Origin: a virus
IMG/VR virus record: IMGVR_UViG_3300050014_000239
Span: 1 to 48,408 of that record
Length of the DNA stretch: 48,408 nucleotides
Reading direction: 5' to 3' (one strand)
Shown here: positions 7,173-14,887 of the stretch, in pieces
Layout: each line of letters starts with the position of its first letter
How positions within the stretch are numbered: the stretch's first letter is position 1
Made by a program: the position numbers and the translations under genes
Notes under the pieces: generated by a model
The model's input: the letters and a program-made list of their open reading frames with translations, nothing else
Database searches by the model: none
What the model was told of the DNA's origin: nothing

Positions 7173-7420
7173 GCGACTTCGGGGACGCCATGCGAGACCT
7201 ACGTATGCAGAGCGGACCGACGGGCTTCAGTGTGCTCAAGATCGCCCGCGCCTTCGACGTACCGCGAGACGTTAAGTATCTGGCGGACACCATCCGCCGC
7301 ATCTCTATTGAGAACCCCGACCTCGACGACTGGCTGATCGCCGTACTGGTGCTCGATGAGATCGGACCTTCGCTGGGTGAGAAGCTTCTACTGTGGGGGA
7401 TCAAGCGGCTGCGTATGTAG
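7169..7420 (+). CDS. hypothetical protein
   Basis: The 83-residue, mostly helical product starts in an ATGA overlap with the small membrane gene. The sequence (FDVPRDVKYLADTIRRISIENPDL) is acidic and leucine-rich. I do not recognise the family. Confidence 0.45.
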   Translation: MSDFGDAMRDLRMQSGPTGFSVLKIARAFDVPRDVKYLADTIRRISIENPDLDDWLIAVLVLDEIGPSLGEKLLLWGIKRLRM

Positions 7421-7431
7421 GAGGATGACCG

Positions 7432-7797
7432 ATGATTGGCGTTGCGAAAGATCCAAAGGCGCGGCTGAAAGAGCTGCAAGTTGGCTGTCCCGACGAGCTG
7501 AGGCTACTGGGGGTCGTCGAAGGTGAGGAGGACACCGAGGAGTCGATCCACGCTCTACTGGCGGAGCACCGGATTCGCGGAGAGTGGTTCCGCCCGGCGA
7601 CGGACGTGTTCGAGATCATCGACATGATGACCAATGACAACACTGAGACATGGCGTCGCTTCGTCCTAAGGCGTATGCAGAGAAGCCGCAGGGCCACGAT
7701 GAGGATTGAAGCGCCGCGAGAGTTGATCGAGCGCTATATCGAACTTCGCGAGCAACTGGCTGTGCGCAGGGCGCAGACCTGCCAGTCCTTGGACTAG
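7432..7797 (+). CDS. T5orf172-like (GIY-YIG-related) domain protein, N-terminally short
   Basis: Residues 2-60 match the body of the T5orf172/MUG113 domain: IGVAKDPKARLKELQVGCPDELRLLG, then ESIHALLAEHRIRGEWF. In complete members this is preceded by the GIY strand (YVIQ...VKIG); here the protein starts inside that strand. The nuclease tyrosines are therefore missing and catalysis is doubtful. The ATG at 7432 has GGAGGATGACCG before it, so the short form looks genuine rather than misannotated. Residues 75-121 are helical and basic. Confidence 0.6.
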   Translation: MIGVAKDPKARLKELQVGCPDELRLLGVVEGEEDTEESIHALLAEHRIRGEWFRPATDVFEIIDMMTNDNTETWRRFVLRRMQRSRRATMRIEAPRELIERYIELREQLAVRRAQTCQSLD

Positions 7798-7799
7798 GC

Positions 7800-8483
7800 G
7801 TGCCCATACCGGGTCCAGACAAGGAGTTGTGCGGCGCACAGTTGCCAAAACGACCTGCTGGCGTCACCTGCAAACACCCGGCGGGCTATAAGACCGACCA
7901 CCTCGGCGTAGGGCACTGCTACCGCCACGGGGGTTCCACGCCGACGCACGAGAAGGCCGCCTCAGTAGAGCTGGCCAAGCGCGAGTGCGCAACTCTCGGC
8001 ATCCCAATCGAAACGACTCCTGCCGAGGCGCTGATCCATGAGGTGTGGGAGGCGTCGGGCAATGTCGAGTTCTACCGTCGGCTGGTGCAGGAGCTTCCAA
8101 CGCATCCGGAGGATGATGAGTTCGTCGAGGATGAGTCGGAGAACGGCGGCCACTGGGAGCGCGGCGACCCCGGCATCTACGGCCGCACCTACCACGTCTC
8201 GGGCATCCCGACAGGCGAGGCCAAGCCTCATGTCCTGGTCGTGCTCTACAACGATGAGCGCAAGCGCAAGCGCGAAGCCAGCGAAGGCGCATTGAGGGCT
8301 GGTGTAGACGAGCGTCGCCTGCGACTTGCCGAAGCCGACGCTGAGTGGATCACCGCCGCCCAGGTCAAGACGTTCGAGGCGATGGGCTTGGCTGATCGGC
8401 TAGAGGAGTTTCGCAATGGCTTCAACGCTAATCTCGCCACCAGTACGGAGCCCGCTCGTCTCGGCGCTGCTGGCGCAGGCTGA
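7800..8483 (+). CDS. terS: terminase small-subunit-like protein
   Basis: This 227-residue protein is placed directly upstream of, and overlapping, the large terminase. Its N-terminus carries a Cys/His zinc-like motif (CGAQ, CKHPAGYKTDH, HCYRHGGSTPTH) seen in many actinophage genes at this position. A helical region with an acidic segment (HPEDDEFVEDESE) and a long charged C-terminal helix (NDERKRKREASEGALRAGVDERRLRLAEADAEW) follow. It would recognise phage DNA and load the large subunit. The start is GTG at 7800, two bases after the previous stop. The assignment rests on position and the HGG motif. Confidence 0.6.
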   Translation: MPIPGPDKELCGAQLPKRPAGVTCKHPAGYKTDHLGVGHCYRHGGSTPTHEKAASVELAKRECATLGIPIETTPAEALIHEVWEASGNVEFYRRLVQELPTHPEDDEFVEDESENGGHWERGDPGIYGRTYHVSGIPTGEAKPHVLVVLYNDERKRKREASEGALRAGVDERRLRLAEADAEWITAAQVKTFEAMGLADRLEEFRNGFNANLATSTEPARLGAAGAG

Positions 8484-9900
8484 GGCACGGCTAGACACTG
8501 GCCGCTGGTTCTGTGACCGGCCAGAGTGCGAAGGCGAGCCACACGAGGGCTTCCACTGGTGCGAGCATCCACTTGAGGGACCGCACGAATCGTCCTGTCG
8601 TCATGCTCGGCACGCACAAGTACCGCCGGACGGCGACTGGTTCGTCTGGCTCATCATGGCTGGTCGAGGTTGGGGCAAGACGCGCACGGGAGCAGAGTGG
8701 CTAGCGCGTGAAGCGCAGCAGCATCCCGGCGCGCACTACGCAGTGATCGGGCGCACCACTCAAGAGTGCCGCGAGGTGTGCTTGGAGGGCGTTTCTGGTC
8801 TACTGCGCGCACTGGACCTGCGACTCGACTCCCCCGGCTACAACCGGACGACTGGCGAGATCAGGCTTCAGAACGGCGCTGTGATCCACGCATACAGCGC
8901 AGAGAAGCCCGAGAGCATCCGTGGGGCGAACCTAGCCGGGGCTTGGTGCGATGAGATCGCAACCTGGCGCTATATCCAAGTGTGGACCGAAGGGCTCATG
9001 CCCGCCTTGCGTATCGGTCGTCCACGAATCGCGGTGACTACCACTCCACGGCGCACGACACTTGTTCGTGATCTGGTTGGTCGCACCGACGGGTCAGTGG
9101 TCGTCGTACGCGGGACGACGTTTGACAATGAGGCGAACCTATCGCCCGAGGCGCTGACGGAACTGCGCCGCCGATATGAGGGCACGAGGCTAGGCCGTCA
9201 AGAGTTGATGGGCGAGCTGCTCGGCGAGCTTGAGGGTGCGGTCTTCGATGAGTTCCGCTGGGACAAGCACACCGTCGAGGGCACCCGAACTCTCGACAGC
9301 CCGTTCCCGGTCTACCGTGGTATCGACTTTGGCTTCCATCACGCGCCCTGTCTGTGGATCGAGGTCCAGAACGAGCAGTGCGTCTTTGTGTTCCACGAAG
9401 TGCATTGCCAGAAGATGACGACGGCCGAAATGGCCGCTGAGGTCATCAAGACCGACGCTGAGCTCGATCTGGACCCGGACATCCCAGCCTACGTGGACCC
9501 AGCGGGCAAGGCTCGGAGCGTTGCGACTGGCGAGCCCGAAATACACGTCTTGGAGCGAGCCGGCCTTAGCGTCCAGAAGGCGGATGAGAAATGGGGTCCA
9601 GAGGCGCGCGTGGAGGTCATCAAGGAGCTGCTGCGCGAAGACCGGCTCTACATCAGCCGAGAGGGCTGCCCGGACCTCATTGAAGCCATCGAAGAGGCCA
9701 TATGGGACACGCACACAGGCATCGAAGGCGCGCCGAAGGAGACGTACAAGAAGGACGGCAAGTGGGATCACCACCTAGATGCGTTGGGCGAGGCGCTCAT
9801 CCGCATCTTCCCACCCGAGGGTGGTGTGGCGGCGGTTGAGTCCGTGGAGTCTGTGGGGCCGTGGACGCCGGGGTACTACTCGGGCAGTGAGTATGGATAG
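8416..9900 (+). CDS. terL: terminase large subunit (ATPase and nuclease)
   Basis: The 494-residue product is the DNA-packaging motor. The Walker A motif AGRGWGKT lies at residues 82-89 and Walker B with the catalytic Glu (WCDE) at 177-180. A coupling motif (TTTPRR) comes near residue 213. The RNase H-like nuclease domain starts at GIDFGF with its first acidic residue, Asp304, and ends with a further acidic cluster near KWDHHLDALGEAL. An unusual N-terminal extension (residues 20-65) is Cys/His-rich (CDRPECEG, HWCEHP, SSCRHARH) and probably binds zinc. The ATG at 8416 has AGAGGAG upstream and overlaps the small subunit by 68 bases. Confidence 0.95.
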   Translation: MASTLISPPVRSPLVSALLAQAEARLDTGRWFCDRPECEGEPHEGFHWCEHPLEGPHESSCRHARHAQVPPDGDWFVWLIMAGRGWGKTRTGAEWLAREAQQHPGAHYAVIGRTTQECREVCLEGVSGLLRALDLRLDSPGYNRTTGEIRLQNGAVIHAYSAEKPESIRGANLAGAWCDEIATWRYIQVWTEGLMPALRIGRPRIAVTTTPRRTTLVRDLVGRTDGSVVVVRGTTFDNEANLSPEALTELRRRYEGTRLGRQELMGELLGELEGAVFDEFRWDKHTVEGTRTLDSPFPVYRGIDFGFHHAPCLWIEVQNEQCVFVFHEVHCQKMTTAEMAAEVIKTDAELDLDPDIPAYVDPAGKARSVATGEPEIHVLERAGLSVQKADEKWGPEARVEVIKELLREDRLYISREGCPDLIEAIEEAIWDTHTGIEGAPKETYKKDGKWDHHLDALGEALIRIFPPEGGVAAVESVESVGPWTPGYYSGSEYG

Positions 9901-9915
9901 CCGGAGGGAGTGTGC

Positions 9916-12075
9916 ATGACCCTAGCCTCACACAACGGCTATGCAGCCGAGGACGAATCGCTAGAAGACGATCTCTCGCCAGCTTCAGGCTTCGTCATCC
10001 CAGGTCCAGCGATGGGCTACGACGACGACTGGGACCTAGACCTCTCAACAGGTCCGTGTCCAGACAGCATCCCAAGCGCATACGAGGTCGATGCGCGCCT
10101 GTGGCTAGGCCAGTTCTCCAAACAGCGTGCGACGGGCCGTACGGTTCTGCGGGAGTCCAAGCGCGGGATCTTCACGAACAAGGCAGCCCTGGACGGCTAC
10201 TGCGACCAGGTGCTTGAGGGCACCGGCAAGCGACGTCGTGAACAGATGAGGGAGGCGTGGGGCTACGAAGGCCAGGGCGGAGACGGCTTCGCCTATGGAG
10301 CAGAAGGTGTCCCATCGCTGATCGGCGGATCGAGCCTGACTCAGCAGTTCCTACCGCTGATCCCCGGTCCGCTCACGCGCCAGCTCTACTGGCAGTCCTA
10401 CTTTGAGATGAGCGCCAAGAGCTTCGAGGCGTACAACCACGATCCGATCTCGTGGCGTGCCGTGCACCTGGTCGAGCAGTTCGCCCTTGGAGCCGGTCTG
10501 AAGGCCAAGGTCACCAAGTCCACGGGCACTGGCAAGGGCCAGACTCACGACACGGCTCAGACAGCGTGGGATGCGTTCTGGAAGATCAACAAGATGGACG
10601 ACCGGCTTGCGAAGATCTGCCGGGACCTGTCGATCTACGGCGAGCAGTTCATCCGCTACTTCCAGCAGCCCGGCAACCCGAAGGGCCTGTTGATCCGCTC
10701 ACTCGATCCGGCGTCCATCTACGACATCGTGACCGACCCCGAGGACTTCGAGACGGTCTTCTTCTACCACCAGCAGTTCCAGGCTCCATACCAGCTCTAC
10801 GCGCCCCCAGGAACGAAACCGCTGGGCGCTCAACCGGCGCCGACCGGTCCGACCATTCCGGGAGCGATAACCCGCTACATCATCCGCCAGATCGACTGGC
10901 GCGAGATCGACCACTACCGGATCAACGTCGGCAACTCCGAGCGCAGGGGACGCTCAGACCTCTATCCGGTCTTGGGTTGGATCAAGCGGATGCGCGACTA
11001 CATGACCAGTCGCGTCGTGCAGGCGGACATGCACTCCCGCTATGCGTACGACCTCGAAGTCGAGGGCAACGCGAAAGACCTCGCGGCGATCAAGCGGCAG
11101 CTCTTTCCCGGTGGTCGCCCGCCGGCACCGGGCAATGTGTTTGGTCATAGCTCGAAAGCGAAGCTGACCGCGCTGAACTTCCAGCAGGCGGCAACGGGGC
11201 TCTCGGGCGACGCGACGTTCGAAGCGCTCATCAACATCATCGCAGTGGGGATCGGCGTCCCAAAGGAGTATCTCGGCGTCACGGGCAGAGCGACACGAGC
11301 CAATGCTCTGGTAGCGACGGAGCCAGCCAGCAAGCGCTTCCAAGACGCCCAGGAACAGCTCCGCACGATCCTTGAGAACATCGCAGAGCGATTCTTCAAG
11401 CAGGCCGGGATCACCGACGCGGAGATCGAGTTCACGTTCCCGTCGATCGCTCGGGAGGAACGCACAGCCAAGCTTGAAGACCTCGGGACCGCAGAGGGCA
11501 TGGGCTGGATCTCCAAGCAGACCGCAGCCACGATCGCGGCCAAGGAGCTCGACATCGAGGGCTACAACTTCGACAATGAGCAGGAACTGATCGCCAAGGA
11601 GTTCCCCGAAGTCGAGACCGAACCTGGCGACCCGAACCCGCTCACAGGCGAGCCGACCAAGAAGCCCAAGCAGGGCGATGGGAAGCCACGTCGTGCGGTC
11701 ATCATGGCGACCAAGCGCCAGACGGGCAAGTTGGACATCACCAAGAGCCCGTCGGATGAGGACGAGCCGCCCGGACTGCTCGTGCCGACGGACGGCTCAG
11801 CCCCCGAACCCGGTGAAGGCGAACCGGCAACCCGCGGTGGCTTCCCCGCCAAGGCAAATCCCGCGACTGGCGCAGGCGCCAAGTCGATCAAGCAGGACTC
11901 GAAGGTCAAGGAGAGCGCGATCACGCTGACGCCCGAGCAACTAGCCACGCTCATGCGTGAGGCACGCGCGCCACGACGCCGGCCCGACGATCCCTCTTTC
12001 CAGAAGTCCGCTGAGGAGTTCAAGCAGGAGTCGGCAAGGAACCTCGGGGAGTTGGTCAAGGCAGCATCGAAGTGA
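9916..12075 (+). CDS. portal protein
   Basis: This 719-residue protein would form the dodecameric portal ring at the capsid vertex. Its position between terminase and head-morphogenesis genes fits. Recognisable portal features include SWRAVHLVEQFALGAGL, RDLSIYGEQFIRYF, LDPASIYDIVTDPEDFETVFFY and the helix-rich IAVGIGVPKEYLGVTG segment. The C-terminal 170 residues are Pro/Glu/Lys-rich and likely disordered. The ATG at 9916 follows GGAGGGAG at proper spacing; a GTG two codons upstream overlaps the ribosome site and was rejected. The stop overlaps the next GTG. Confidence 0.9.
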   Translation: MTLASHNGYAAEDESLEDDLSPASGFVIPGPAMGYDDDWDLDLSTGPCPDSIPSAYEVDARLWLGQFSKQRATGRTVLRESKRGIFTNKAALDGYCDQVLEGTGKRRREQMREAWGYEGQGGDGFAYGAEGVPSLIGGSSLTQQFLPLIPGPLTRQLYWQSYFEMSAKSFEAYNHDPISWRAVHLVEQFALGAGLKAKVTKSTGTGKGQTHDTAQTAWDAFWKINKMDDRLAKICRDLSIYGEQFIRYFQQPGNPKGLLIRSLDPASIYDIVTDPEDFETVFFYHQQFQAPYQLYAPPGTKPLGAQPAPTGPTIPGAITRYIIRQIDWREIDHYRINVGNSERRGRSDLYPVLGWIKRMRDYMTSRVVQADMHSRYAYDLEVEGNAKDLAAIKRQLFPGGRPPAPGNVFGHSSKAKLTALNFQQAATGLSGDATFEALINIIAVGIGVPKEYLGVTGRATRANALVATEPASKRFQDAQEQLRTILENIAERFFKQAGITDAEIEFTFPSIAREERTAKLEDLGTAEGMGWISKQTAATIAAKELDIEGYNFDNEQELIAKEFPEVETEPGDPNPLTGEPTKKPKQGDGKPRRAVIMATKRQTGKLDITKSPSDEDEPPGLLVPTDGSAPEPGEGEPATRGGFPAKANPATGAGAKSIKQDSKVKESAITLTPEQLATLMREARAPRRRPDDPSFQKSAEEFKQESARNLGELVKAASK

Positions 12076-12866
12076 TCCCGCCAGAGGCGATCCAAGCATT
12101 CGCTGAGCGCCAGCGCCAGCTAGTCCACGACTCATACGACAAGGCGTGGCAACAGGGCGTAGAAGGCTACGAACCCGACGCTGACCCCGAAGACCCGACA
12201 CCCGCACACCAGCACCGTGGCGAGGAGGCGAGCCTAGGCGGCCTCCTGCTGCTCAAGGCGCGAACGAACCGCGTCTACGGACCTCCGAGCGCACCTGATC
12301 CTGCGAGGCGTCAGCAGGCTCTAGCCGGAGCGCTCAAGTCCACGGAGCGGATGACCGGCGAACTCGCGCAGCTCTCGCCGACGCCCGAACACTTCGAGGA
12401 AGCCCAGGCCGAAGTGGACGCCAGCAAGATCGCTGTCGAGGGCCTGACGGCAGCGGCTCTTGGAATGGCAGTCGCCGAATGGGCCGAATCCAACGCCTAC
12501 CGACTCGACTCGGGCGCGAGTGTTGCCTGGGCCGGCGAGCAGGCTGGGTATGCGGAGAGTGCCAACACGGCAGGGGATTTGATCCAGTGGCAGTCAGAGG
12601 ACGACGAATCCGTTTGTGAAGATTGTGAGGGGCTGGAGGCGATGGGGCCGATGCCGCTCGAAGACTTCCCGACGATGCCAGGCGAGGGCTCGACTACTTG
12701 CAACATAGGTTGTCGTTGCGCGATGGAGGCTGTCTCAGTTGAACCGCTACCCAACGACGAACTCGCGCCGCTCTCAGAAGAAGACAGCGCGACGCTGGAG
12801 AAGGTGGCCGGGCAGGCCCAGGAACGCATGGACAAGCTCGCACCGAACTTCGCAATGACAGGCTGA
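12072..12866 (+). CDS. head morphogenesis (minor capsid) protein
   Basis: The 264-residue product lies directly downstream of the portal, the usual site of Mu gpF/SPP1 gp7-like minor head proteins. The C-terminal part shows the family's hallmark: a stretch ending WQSEDDESVCEDCEGLEAMGP, then CNIGCRCAM, in which paired cysteines follow a helical domain. It probably acts at the portal vertex during head assembly or DNA ejection. It starts at GTG in a GTGA overlap. Confidence 0.7.
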   Translation: MIPPEAIQAFAERQRQLVHDSYDKAWQQGVEGYEPDADPEDPTPAHQHRGEEASLGGLLLLKARTNRVYGPPSAPDPARRQQALAGALKSTERMTGELAQLSPTPEHFEEAQAEVDASKIAVEGLTAAALGMAVAEWAESNAYRLDSGASVAWAGEQAGYAESANTAGDLIQWQSEDDESVCEDCEGLEAMGPMPLEDFPTMPGEGSTTCNIGCRCAMEAVSVEPLPNDELAPLSEEDSATLEKVAGQAQERMDKLAPNFAMTG

Positions 12867-12874
12867 AACACAAC

Positions 12875-12886
12875 GAAAGGCAGGCA
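12875..12886 (+). promoter_or_regulatory. extended ribosome-binding motif GAAAGGCAGGCA
   Basis: This motif lies just before the ATG at 12889. It recurs almost unchanged before the starts at 28585 and 33684. Shorter versions (GAAAGG) precede 15070, 17131 and 32668. The core pairs with the anti-Shine-Dalgarno; the flanking conservation goes beyond what pairing needs. Confidence 0.6.
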
Positions 12887-12888
12887 GT

Positions 12889-13296
12889 ATGAGTCCAGCA
12901 ACAATCACAGCAGTCGATGAGTCCGCCGTCGATAGCAATGCCCTCGGCGCGGCTCTGGACGTACAGGCGATGGACGCCGCACAGAAACGAGTGACCCATC
13001 CGTTCTCGATCTTCTGCGACGCGGTGCGCGAGGCCGAGGGCCTACCCGCATCCCAGCAGGCCAAGCAGGTCGTCTCGGAAGTCTGCAACGCCGTGGCGAA
13101 GCTGACGATCGTCGATGAGAAGCAGATCGACGAGCAGGCCGAGCACATAGCCAAGCTCGTGTCCAAGGACCGTGAGGAGATGGGCGACAAGCAGCTCTGG
13201 CTCGGTCCCGCGACACGCATCGCCAAGCGCGCGCTGACGCTGCGCTCGGAAGGCAAGGCTGTAATCGCGGACTCGGCGAAGATAGATGGCAACTAA
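12889..13296 (+). CDS. hypothetical head-region protein
   Basis: The 135-residue, helical product contains many Ala, Lys and Glu residues. It lies between the minor head protein and the protease/scaffold block. No family is recognised. The ATG follows the GAAAGGCAGGCA motif. Confidence 0.5.
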   Translation: MSPATITAVDESAVDSNALGAALDVQAMDAAQKRVTHPFSIFCDAVREAEGLPASQQAKQVVSEVCNAVAKLTIVDEKQIDEQAEHIAKLVSKDREEMGDKQLWLGPATRIAKRALTLRSEGKAVIADSAKIDGN

Positions 13297-13759
13297 CTAC
13301 GCGGGCTCCCAGGAAATCCGCCAGGAAGTCGGCAACGCGCTAGGGCGGTTGGAAGCAGACCGGCCCAGGCTTGCGGCGGCGACAGCGCCCGGCAACATGG
13401 CTCGGCTCATAACGGCCGTGCTGACGATCATCGACCGGGAATGCGTCATGCGCTTCGGGTTGCGGAGCTTCGACGAACGTCGGCGCTATCTGAGCACGTC
13501 GGCGAGCTTCCACGCAGACGGCATCAAGCTATTCGTGTCCTCACCAACTGGTGGTGGCCGCAGGCGTGAATGGGTGTTGGATCGTCAAGTGCGCAAGGAG
13601 GGGTTGCTGCGCATCCCGGAGATCGTCGATCTGACCGAAAGGATTGTGTTGCACGCTGAGAGGCTACTCGCCGAGCGCGGGTGGGATGCGACTCGACTGC
13701 TACCGTCCGCCAAGGGACGTGACGGCGCGTGGTTGATCAACTTCTTTGATGGGGAGTAA
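13286..13759 (+). CDS. hypothetical protein
   Basis: This 157-residue protein overlaps the previous gene by 11 bases. The C-terminal part (LTERIVLHAERLLAERGWDATRLLPSAKG) is helical. I do not recognise it. Its stop codon is followed within two bases by a five-base-period CC array. Confidence 0.5.
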   Translation: MATNYAGSQEIRQEVGNALGRLEADRPRLAAATAPGNMARLITAVLTIIDRECVMRFGLRSFDERRRYLSTSASFHADGIKLFVSSPTGGGRRREWVLDRQVRKEGLLRIPEIVDLTERIVLHAERLLAERGWDATRLLPSAKGRDGAWLINFFDGE

Positions 13760-13760
13760 G

Positions 13761-13832
13761 CCTCGCCATGCCATACCTTGCCAGACCTCGGCTCGCCTTG
13801 CCCGACCTTATCTGGCCCGACCTCACCAGACC
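13761..13832. repeat. NNNCC array, block A1 (15 units, period exactly 5)
   Basis: CC dinucleotides start at 13761 and then at every fifth base up to 13831, with only 13791 (GC) and 13811 (TC) off pattern. The three bases between are variable (ATG, ATA, TTG, AGA, CGA). The period cannot be coding. The block begins immediately after the plus-strand stop codon and ends just before a tRNA-like hairpin. Confidence 0.9.
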
Positions 13833-13835
13833 ACA

Positions 13836-13879
13836 AGGATTGGGCGCGGAGTCGAACCGCGCCTACGACCATCCAATCC
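13836..13879 (-). other. tRNA-like mini-hairpin (T-arm plus acceptor-like stem)
   Basis: On the minus strand the order is GGATTGG, nine bases (ATGGTCGTA), a 7-bp stem GGCGCGG/CCGCGCC with loop TTCGACT, and then CAATCC. The stem and loop look like a tRNA T-arm, and the outer GGATTG/CAATCC resembles an acceptor stem. The D- and anticodon arms are missing and there is no room for them. It may be a tRNA remnant, a tRNA-mimicking processing signal or a strong hairpin between convergent genes. It is flanked by the two NNNCC blocks. Confidence 0.5.
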
Positions 13880-13894
13880 ACTACCCATGCGTTG

Positions 13895-13951
13895 CCTTGC
13901 CCTACCCCACCCAACCTCACCGAACCCGGCCGAGCTGCACCGCACCTGGCC
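13895..13951. repeat. NNNCC array, block A2 (12 units)
   Basis: CC recurs at 13895, 13900, 13905 and so on to 13950, with one exception (13935, CT). The block stops at the base next to the stop codon of the minus-strand gene, so relative to that gene's mRNA it reads GGNNN. Confidence 0.9.
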
Positions 13952-14817
13952 CTACAAGATCGTGAAGTTCGTAACCTCATACCTCCCGTAGGTCGGCCGG
14001 AAGTCGGCCAAGCCCACAAGCCGTCCCGCCTGCCCGATGACCTCGTTCAACTCGGACGGGTTGATGTACTCGGGCGTCTGGACCATCAGGTCGAACACGG
14101 CTTCCCAGCCCGAGAGCATCGCGGGACGCACACGGGTCACGCCAGCGCGCTGGACGGTCACACGCCGTTCGTCGAGGTAGTCCCAATCGGCGGTCCCGAG
14201 GCTCGCCAGATCGGTCAGGACGATCACCCCGGCCTTGTAGAGATCGAGCGCCGACTTGCGTGTCGAGCGGGGGTCCTGCCGGTACTTCGCCGCTCCCTGC
14301 GGGCCGGCGATTGCGCCCTTCAAGTACGCGCCGGGGATCGCCAACTCGCCCTCCGTCGTGCGGTAGACGTAGCTGTCGATGTTGTCGGTCTTCTTAGCCG
14401 CCGAGTTCTTGCGGGCGGCGGCCTTCGCCGCCACCGCCTCATTGCTCCATCGGTGGAAGAGGATCGGGCAGACGACAGCAGCACAGCAAGCACCCGCAGT
14501 ATCGGCCGGTGGAACGCCGGTTCCCGAGGGTCCACGGACCCGAAGAGCCTGTGAAGGACGGGCGTCGTCGAAGACCCCTGAGACGCTCGAACCCTCCAGG
14601 AAGCAAAGGGAGCAAGGAGCCGGGCGACCGGCACCCCAAGCCCAAGCTATTCTCACGCCCCTCGGGGCGTGAGCGAAACCCCGGCCTTCAGGCGGGGGAG
14701 GTTCATCGTGTAGGGCTCCTCGAATGCGATCGTCGAGGCTCCGTCGTTTGCCTGCTGCTCGCCCATCTGCTCGGGCTTGCCGTTCTTGCTCGCGCGTACC
14801 TTGGTAGCCTGCGCCAT
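13952..14817 (-). pseudogene. conserved phage hypothetical gene interrupted by omega-RNA-like copy 1
   Basis: The minus-strand gene has a strong ribosome site (AGGAGGT) and ATG at 14817. Its first 37 codons end at 14707 (FEEPYT). A 239-base insertion (14706-14468) then brings a stop after 17 foreign codons and a frame change. The remaining 171 codons (14467-13955) read on as PILFHRWSNEAV and KKTDNIDSYVYRTTEGE, ending RPTYGRYEVTNFTIL. This C-terminal block resembles a conserved but uncharacterised phage/prophage protein family. From memory, a few residues between the two halves seem to be missing, so the insertion may also have removed sequence. The gene stands alone on the minus strand within the head operon, like a moron. 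Confidence 0.75.
14468..14706 (+). mobile_element. omega-RNA scaffold/IS605-type right end, copy 1 (orphan)
   Basis: These 239 bases are identical to 28773-29011. They comprise the last codons of a TnpB frame and a 10-bp perfect hairpin (CTCACGCCCC/GGGGCGTGAG). A second hairpin (CCCCGGCCT/AGGCGGGG) and the terminal GAGGTTCAT follow. As I recall, the ISDra2 TnpB reRNA ends in a hairpin followed by GAGGTTCAA and then the guide, so the anatomy matches an omega-RNA scaffold. No tnpB core, left end or tnpA accompanies it. The potential guide begins CGTGTAGGGCTCCTC at 14707. Confidence 0.8.
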
Positions 14818-14844
14818 GTCGAACCTCCTGGTTAGGTTTGGCCA

Positions 14845-14876
14845 GCTCCCCGGGCGCTTTGCACGTCGCGGGGAGC
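14845..14876 (-). promoter_or_regulatory. inverted repeat in the leader of the minus-strand gene
   Basis: GCTCCCCG and CGGGGAGC are 8-bp perfect arms separated by 16 bases. They lie between a candidate -10 box and the start codon at 14817. It could be an operator or a leader hairpin. Confidence 0.5.
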
Positions 14877-14881
14877 ATTTA

Positions 14882-14887
14882 ATTGTA
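14882..14887 (-). promoter_or_regulatory. candidate -10 box (TACAAT) for the minus-strand gene
   Basis: TACAAT on the minus strand lies 64 bases upstream of the ATG at 14817. No convincing -35 box is seen at the expected distance, so the promoter call is tentative. The stretch from 14888 to 15069 otherwise holds only GC-rich sequence and the leader of the protease gene. Confidence 0.3.

Noticed and set aside
13761-13951. CRISPR array
   Set aside because: The repeats are five bases long with only two fixed positions; there are no 23-45 base repeats, spacers or cas genes anywhere in the window.
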